Made by a program: the position numbers and the translations under genes. Below, in pieces: positions 7,001-10,215 of a stretch of DNA of 10,215 bases; positions within the stretch are counted from its first letter, which is position 1; each line of letters begins with the position of its first letter. The notes beneath the pieces were generated by a model. That model ran no database searches. It saw nothing but the letters and a program-made list of their open reading frames with translations, and was not told the DNA's origin. The DNA comes from Propionibacteriaceae bacterium (GTDB lineage: Bacteria; Actinomycetota; Actinomycetes; Propionibacteriales; Propionibacteriaceae): the NCBI GenBank assembly GCA_031262845.1, contig JAISGZ010000155.1, forward strand, positions 1-10,215. Direction: 5' to 3'.

Positions 7001-8362
7001 GCGTTTGATGTTTTCGATGACCACGATCGAGTCGTCGACGACCCGGCCGATGGCGATCGCCAGGGCGCCGATGGTCAGCACGTTGAGGGTTTCATCGGTC
7101 ACCCGCAGCGCGATGAAGGCGGCCAGAATCGACAGCGGAATCGACACCGCCGACACCAGCGTCGAACGGAATGACAGCAGGAACAGCAAGATCACGAGGA
7201 CACAGGCGGCCAAGCCGATCAGGCCTTCGGTCGCCAGAGTGGAGATCGACTGTTCAACGTAGGGCGCTTGGTCGTAGACGACGCGGGCTTCCAGCTGCTG
7301 ACCGGCCAGTTCCTCGGCCGCCGCCGCCACCTGGTCGGCGACCGCGTGGGAGACCTCGACGGTGTTGCCCTCGGGAGTTTTCGTGATCGCCAAGGCCACC
7401 ACCGCCGGGCAGGCCTGGCCGGACGGGAACGGCACCTGACAGACTCGGGCCTGGCTGGTGGCGGCCGGCTGAGTCCAACTGGTGTCGGCCACCATCGAGA
7501 CCGTGACCACCGTTTGACTGGGCGCCGCCGGTGGTGGGGCGGAGGTCGGACTGGCGGAAGCCGATCGGCTGGTCGCCGTCGTCGCCGGGGCCGGTGGCGG
7601 CGCCACCGTCACGACCGACAGCGGCAGGGCCTTGATCTGTTCGATGGTCTCGATCGGATCGCCCAATTGGACGGAAAAAGTTTGCCGTCCCTGGTCAATC
7701 GTGCCGGCCGGAATGACGGCGCCGTTGTCGGATAGCACGGACATCACGCGGTCGACGGTCAGGCCGTACTGGGTCAAGGCCTCCGGCTTGAGTTTGATCG
7801 TGATGACCCGGTCGGCGAAACCGGACAGTTCGACACCGCGCACCTGAGGCACGTCCTCCAGCTTCGGCACCAGCAGTTGTTCGGTCCGGGTGGCGATTTC
7901 GGCCGGCGTCAGACCGGTCCCCGACTGGGCGCTGACGGCCACTTGAACGATCGGCAAATCATCGAGTGAACCTGGTAAAACCTGGGTTTCCGTACCGGTG
8001 GGGAGCAGCGTTTGAACCCGGCTGAGAGCGGTTTCGACCTTCTGCTCGGCCTCGTCGAGATCCGAGCCGTAGGTGAAGTCGACGGCCGTAATCGACAGGC
8101 CGGACGACACCGTGCTGTAAATATTGGCCACCCCGGAGACGCCTCGGGCAGCGGTTTCGACCACCGTCGTGACTTGGCCGTAAACCACTTCGGGGCTGGC
8201 GCCTTGATAGGTCGCCACGATGGCGATCGAAGCCAACCGGAAGGATGGCATCAATTCTCGTTTGAGGTCGGTCAAGGAAAAAATGCCGGCGCCGATGATG
8301 GCCAGCGTCATCAGCGCCACGACCGCTCGGTGACGCAGCGACAGCACGGCCAGACGGAACAC
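4028..8362 (-). CDS. AcrB/SwrC-like (HAE1-type) RND efflux permease with a long disordered C-terminal tail
   Basis: Predicted proton-driven exporter of 1444 residues in the cytoplasmic membrane, substrate unknown. The core (about 1-1060) has the RND plan: TM1 (about 13-32), a large outer loop, TM2-6 (about 378-530), TM7 (about 568-590), a second outer loop, then TM8-12 (about 890-1057). TM4 carries VVDDSIVVIEN with D443/D444, matching the AcrB proton-relay pair. TM10 has VVSNAIVLID, with S968 where AcrB has its lysine. From memory, SwrC-type Gram-positive homologues also replace that lysine. The first outer loop carries a Pro/Ala/Ser/Thr-rich insert (about 255-285) and a C308/C318 pair. After TM12 comes a basic segment (about 1060-1087), then some 360 low-complexity residues. 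The GTG start follows AAGGA (8368-8372) at 5-nt spacing. No membrane-fusion or outer-channel gene is adjacent, as expected in a one-membrane cell. The gene is divergent from the uridylyltransferase and convergent with the kinase. Confidence 0.9.
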   Translation of the reverse strand: MFRLAVLSLRHRAVVALMTLAIIGAGIFSLTDLKRELMPSFRLASIAIVATYQGASPEVVYGQVTTVVETAARGVSGVANIYSTVSSGLSITAVDFTYGSDLDEAEQKVETALSRVQTLLPTGTETQVLPGSLDDLPIVQVAVSAQSGTGLTPAEIATRTEQLLVPKLEDVPQVRGVELSGFADRVITIKLKPEALTQYGLTVDRVMSVLSDNGAVIPAGTIDQGRQTFSVQLGDPIETIEQIKALPLSVVTVAPPPAPATTATSRSASASPTSAPPPAAPSQTVVTVSMVADTSWTQPAATSQARVCQVPFPSGQACPAVVALAITKTPEGNTVEVSHAVADQVAAAAEELAGQQLEARVVYDQAPYVEQSISTLATEGLIGLAACVLVILLFLLSFRSTLVSAVSIPLSILAAFIALRVTDETLNVLTIGALAIAIGRVVDDSIVVIENIKRHLSYGLDKQSAIVTGVREVAGAVAASTVCTVAVFLPIVFVSGVVGELFRPFAWTVTIAMLASLFVALTIVPVLAYWFLPRPVIIDQADAERWRQEAESKEQRNRLQRAYLWLLRGPLAHPILVVLAALVILAGTVWFARGLPTNFMAMEGQDTATVTVTFPPNTSAAALSDEAAQVEAALNQLPDYVTTIQTTIGSGSLLSAVVAGTDSTTVTFSVTLTPERAAEAPDRIRQQLDGVIDQGQVTVAAASLIPVGGGTVDLIIRSDDPAQLEPAAQQVQDLAAGLDQTEAISNNLSDTTAVFEVHIDRVKALARGLTETQLARAVAVLATPTTIGQITSDSDTVTVQMTVGQEPATTTALLGLPVASNDSGPVTLGQLADLVTVQSPANITTYDGKRSATISVTPADDDLGQLTQLLEDGLAGLDLPAGVSVTVSGLAQLQDEAFGDLGLALLIAIALVYIVMVATFGSLIQPLLLLVAVPFAGTGALAALLLSDSPLGVEALIGLLMLVGIVVSNAIVLIDLINQYRLRPESDLVTAIKEGARQRLRPILMTAAATCLALTPMALGLTGHSVMLSKPLALVVIGGLLSSTVLTLLVVPALYLLEARAHDRRLVRQEARMEKRRRARAERLGIDLTDSQSEDLVAATPISPASPAAAADAAATVAGSSEPTRSPDSATAVTSVETPTEVSAEKVGSAAEADADTRSGGDKTTSPATPAGAQSAAARPPDRPLPGRPPVADWSSRPDRSAVADLLAAADRSSRSDRGTTSTAVELSDTAIRRRDRLFHPDEIESGPSTAELLLAELDAHQPVVPPVTGERLRPPLFEPQDLSGPVTGPAGRPRPVAGGGAPPGAVRATSLPAAPPRPMLPAGHGPTGLGRPIPLPLPTPMPMPMPGRWPTVPTASTPVAPAPATPASPTPPGAVPSRPLFSASRVAPPSWPPSRSTTSGSRPTTPGDSAAGTPSAAPDQSAPPSWLDAPGPATSWPTWSDDN
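4323..4364 (-). repeat. Imperfect 6-bp tandem repeat encoding an X-Pro run in the permease tail
   Basis: On the + strand this is seven hexamers of the form GG(C/T)NN(C/G/T), starting with two exact GGCATC copies and then GGCATG, GGTGTC, GGCAGC, GGCAGT and GGTATC. Read on the - strand it encodes alternating Pro with Ile, Leu, Thr or Met at about residues 1334-1348 of the permease. Such a tract can change copy number in whole two-codon steps without a frameshift. Confidence 0.6.
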
Positions 8363-8543
8363 GCCAGTCCTTAACTCAGGTCAGCGACTCAGACCCGGCC
8401 CAGAACAGGCCGACCGAGTCTTCACATCCTCACAAAAGACGACGCCAGCAGCGACGTCCGGGCCAGTTTTCCATTCTCGGCCGGTTCGGTCCACTTAGCT
8501 CAGGCCGGGGTTCAGAGTCGAGTTGTGACTTATAATCCGACTC
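8363..8543. promoter_or_regulatory. Divergent intergenic region between the permease and uridylyltransferase genes
   Basis: This 181-bp gap must hold the start signals for both directions. For the permease, AAGGA on the - strand (8368-8372) is a clear ribosome binding site, but I could not pick a convincing -10/-35 pair. For the uridylyltransferase, TATAAT at 8531-8536 is the obvious -10. The related short motifs ACTCAGGTC (near 8374), ACTCAGACC (near 8387) and GCTCAGGCC (near 8499) recur here. They may be binding half-sites but are too short to be sure. Confidence 0.45.
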
Positions 8544-8546
8544 ATG
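8531..8546 (+). promoter_or_regulatory. Consensus TATAAT -10 placed for a leaderless uridylyltransferase transcript
   Basis: A perfect TATAAT (8531-8536) ends seven bases before the ATG at 8544, so the first transcribed base should be at or next to the start codon. No Shine-Dalgarno sequence fits between them. No good TTGACA-like -35 lies 16-18 bp upstream, so activity may rest on the strong -10 or on an activator. Confidence 0.65.
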
Positions 8547-9920
8547 TTGGAGGCGCCGGAGCCCGGACTGGCTCAGTCCTTGACCAAGATGTCCGCCGCT
8601 GGCGTCGGACCGACCGCACAAATGATTTTCGCCCACTACTGGCAGCAATTGGCCGCCGGAGCGACCGGGTTGACCGCCGAAGCCGACATCGAGCCGGTGG
8701 CCGACCCGCCCCGCTTGGTGGCGGCACCGGTGTCGGCGGCCGACCGGGAGGCTTTTGCCCGGACCGCCCTGTTGCGGCTCAACGGTGGCCTCGGCACCTC
8801 GATGGGCCTGAATCGAGCCAAGGCTCTGCTGCCGGTGCGCGACGGCCTGACCTTTCTCGACCTGATCGTCCGCCAGACCCTGGCGGCCCGCGACCAGTAC
8901 CAAGTCCGGTTGCCGCTGCTGTTCCTCCACTCGTTCAGCACCCAGGCCGACAGTCTTCAGGCGCTGGCGGCCTATCCCCAGTTAGGCCTGCCCGGTCTGC
9001 CGCTCGACCTGGTCCAGAGTCAGGAACCGAAACTGCGGCGGGACGATCTGACGCCGGTCGACTGGCCGGCCAATCCGGCCCTCGAATGGTGCCCCCCGGG
9101 CCACGGCGACATCTACCCCAGCCTGTTCGACTCGGGTCTGCTCGACCAGCTGATCGAGGCCGGCTTCGACTATCTGTCGGTCTCCAATTCGGACAATCTC
9201 GGCTGTGGTCCGTCGCCCCAGTTGGCCGGCTGGTTCGCCCGCTCCGGTGCCCCCTACGCGGCCGAGATCACGCGCCGCACGGCCATGGACCTGAAAGGTG
9301 GCCAGATTGTCCGGCGCCGCCGGGACGGCCGCCTGATGCTGCGTGAACTGGCTCAAACCCCAGCCGCCGACCAAGCCAGCTTCACGGACGCCGAACGCCA
9401 CCCGTACACCAATACCAACAACCTCTGGCTCAACCTGCCGGCGCTGCGGGCGGTCTTACGGCAGCGGCAGGGTGAACTCGGGCTGCCGCTGATCCGGAAT
9501 CTGAAAACCGTCGATCCGACCGATCCGGCCAGCCCGCCGGTCATCCAAATCGAGTCGGCCATGGGCGCGGCTATCGAAGTCTTCGACGGCGCTCAGGTCA
9601 TCGCCGTCTCGCGCGACCGTTTCCTACCGGTCAAGACCACGAGCGAACTGACCTTGCTGCGGTCCGATCTGTACGACTGGAGCGACGGCTGGATCCCCCG
9701 CCCCTTGGTCCGGCCGGCGCCGCTGATCGAACTCGGACCGTCTTACCAGTTGATTAATGATTACGACCGCCGTTTGCCTTTTGGGCTCAAACTGAGGCAA
9801 GCTAAACAACTGACCGTCCGCGGTGACTGGCAGTTCGGTGACGGGGTGCGGGTGGTCGGACGGGTGACGTTGGACGAAGCCGGTGGCCAACTACCTGATG
9901 GTTGTTTGTTGACTGAGTAA
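8544..9920 (+). CDS. UTP-glucose-1-phosphate uridylyltransferase, UDPGP (eukaryotic UGP2-like) family
   Basis: Cytosolic enzyme of 458 residues, predicted to make UDP-glucose and pyrophosphate from UTP and glucose-1-phosphate. The UDPGP-family nucleotide-binding motif LNGGLGTSMG spans L79-G88, with K93 shortly after. Further family signatures are PPGHGD (P184-D189), SNSDNLG (S214-G220), a KGG motif shortly after MDL, NTNNLW (N290-W295), IESAMGAAIE and RFLPVKTTSEL with K364, the probable active-site lysine. The end (about 385-458) fits the left-handed beta-helix domain of the eukaryotic enzyme. These features exclude the short GalU family usual in bacteria. From memory, bifidobacteria and some other actinobacteria carry UDPGP-type enzymes, so this is known in the phylum. 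A UDP-HexNAc pyrophosphorylase is the main alternative, but the KGG and KTTSEL context favours glucose-1-phosphate. ATG 8544 is chosen because TATAAT sits at leaderless spacing; ATG 8589 is a weaker option. Confidence 0.9.
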   Translation: MLEAPEPGLAQSLTKMSAAGVGPTAQMIFAHYWQQLAAGATGLTAEADIEPVADPPRLVAAPVSAADREAFARTALLRLNGGLGTSMGLNRAKALLPVRDGLTFLDLIVRQTLAARDQYQVRLPLLFLHSFSTQADSLQALAAYPQLGLPGLPLDLVQSQEPKLRRDDLTPVDWPANPALEWCPPGHGDIYPSLFDSGLLDQLIEAGFDYLSVSNSDNLGCGPSPQLAGWFARSGAPYAAEITRRTAMDLKGGQIVRRRRDGRLMLRELAQTPAADQASFTDAERHPYTNTNNLWLNLPALRAVLRQRQGELGLPLIRNLKTVDPTDPASPPVIQIESAMGAAIEVFDGAQVIAVSRDRFLPVKTTSELTLLRSDLYDWSDGWIPRPLVRPAPLIELGPSYQLINDYDRRLPFGLKLRQAKQLTVRGDWQFGDGVRVVGRVTLDEAGGQLPDGCLLTE

Positions 9921-9926
9921 ACATCG

Positions 9927-9956
9927 TTGACAAGCGGGTTTCATTTTGGCTAACGT
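9927..9956 (+). promoter_or_regulatory. Predicted sigma-A-type promoter
   Basis: TTGACA (9927-9932) is a perfect -35 and TAACGT (9951-9956) fits the actinobacterial TANNNT -10, with an 18-bp spacer. It is the best -35/-10 pair seen in the non-coding DNA of this window and points toward the gene starting at 10064. Confidence 0.6.
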
Positions 9957-9981
9957 ATTTTTCGCTCTCCCGCTTCGTCAA
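9927..9981. repeat. Inverted repeat flanking the predicted promoter
   Basis: TTGACAAGCGGG (9927-9938) is matched on the opposite strand by CCCGCTTCGTCAA (9969-9981), giving twelve pairs with a single bulged C. The 30-bp spacer contains the -10. One arm includes the -35 box; the other lies just past the expected transcription start. This could be a pair of operator half-sites, or an RNA stem if transcription starts upstream. Confidence 0.5.
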
Positions 9982-10063
9982 ATCCCGTCTGGGTTTCCCC
10001 TCTCCCAGCAGTCAGTTTCGGTGTCCGTCAGCGGCCCCGAAACTTAAGAAAGATTGTTCCGTC

Positions 10064-10215
10064 ATGTTTGATCACTCTGACGCCACACCGGTTCGGCCCC
10101 GCGGCAGCCACTTCGGCCAGCTTCGTCTTTTCGCTCTCAGCATCAGCCTCGGCTTAGGCCTCGTCATCGCCGGCGCCAGTCCCGGCGCCCAGGCCACCCC
10201 AGCAGGACCGGTCGG
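10064..10215 (+). CDS. Putative exported protein, N-terminal fragment cut by the window end
   Basis: Fifty codons are visible, beginning MFDHSDATPVRPRG. A polar, Arg-containing N-region of about 22 residues precedes a hydrophobic core (LFALSISLGLGLVIAG). A likely signal-peptidase site follows at GAQA-TPAG, after about residue 44. The mature part seen is only TPAGPVG, so its function cannot be stated. The start is ATG 10064. An AAGAAAG stretch about 11 nt upstream is a weak ribosome binding site. Composition fits the genome, and the promoter at 9927-9956 suits its expression. Many actinobacterial wall hydrolases look like this at the N-terminus, but nothing here proves it. Confidence 0.65.
   Translation, partial: MFDHSDATPVRPRGSHFGQLRLFALSISLGLGLVIAGASPGAQATPAGPV

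Larger units (their letters stand above)
9921..10063. promoter_or_regulatory. Intergenic region with promoter and leader for the terminal exported-protein gene
   Basis: This 143-bp gap is A/T-richer than the flanking genes. It holds a consensus -35/-10 pair (9927-9956) wrapped by an inverted repeat (9927-9981). A second small stem CTGGG/CCCAG (about 9989-9993 and 10004-10008) follows. If transcription starts near 9963, the leader of the next gene is about 100 nt. I saw no clear rho-independent terminator for the preceding gene. Confidence 0.5.

Noticed and set aside
9921..10063. Intrinsic terminator for the uridylyltransferase gene
   Set aside because: The inverted repeat has a 30-nt loop and no T-run after the second arm, and it overlaps a good promoter, so an operator role fits better.

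Overview
The window looks like chromosomal DNA from a high-GC actinobacterium. Codons end mostly in G or C, a DUF348/G5 resuscitation-promoting-factor-type cell-wall protein is present, and two genes carry the -10-next-to-ATG layout of leaderless transcripts that is common in this phylum. I cannot fix the genus. Actinomycetales, Bifidobacteriales and Propionibacteriales are all possible.

Layout. Positions 1-403 are non-coding and noticeably less GC-rich, with two DnaA-box-like nonamers, several small inverted repeats and a candidate promoter. Next on the + strand is a secreted or membrane-anchored DUF348-G5-transglycosylase protein (404-1564), followed by a GC-rich hairpin that may be its terminator. 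A leaderless-looking + strand gene (1731-4031) encodes a tandem-domain 6-phosphofructokinase of the type found in animals and fungi. It runs convergently into a large - strand gene (8362-4028) for an AcrB/SwrC-like RND efflux permease with a very long disordered C-terminal tail. The two genes share the palindrome CTAG as overlapping stop codons. Divergent from the permease, a second leaderless-looking gene (8544-9920) encodes a UTP-glucose-1-phosphate uridylyltransferase of the UDPGP (eukaryotic UGP2) family. A 143-bp gap then holds a good sigma-A-type promoter overlapped by an inverted repeat, and the window ends in the first 50 codons of a putative exported protein.

How the genes fit together. 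There is no multi-gene operon here; each gene appears to have its own promoter. Two enzymes act in central sugar metabolism: the kinase commits fructose-6-phosphate to glycolysis, and the uridylyltransferase makes UDP-glucose for glycans, trehalose or the Leloir pathway. The DUF348/G5 protein and the terminal exported protein belong to the cell envelope, and the permease to export.

I see no defence system, mobile element, CRISPR array or RNA gene. The most noteworthy item is the eukaryotic-architecture phosphofructokinase, whose C-terminal half keeps an active-site aspartate that, as I recall, the animal and fungal C-halves have lost.
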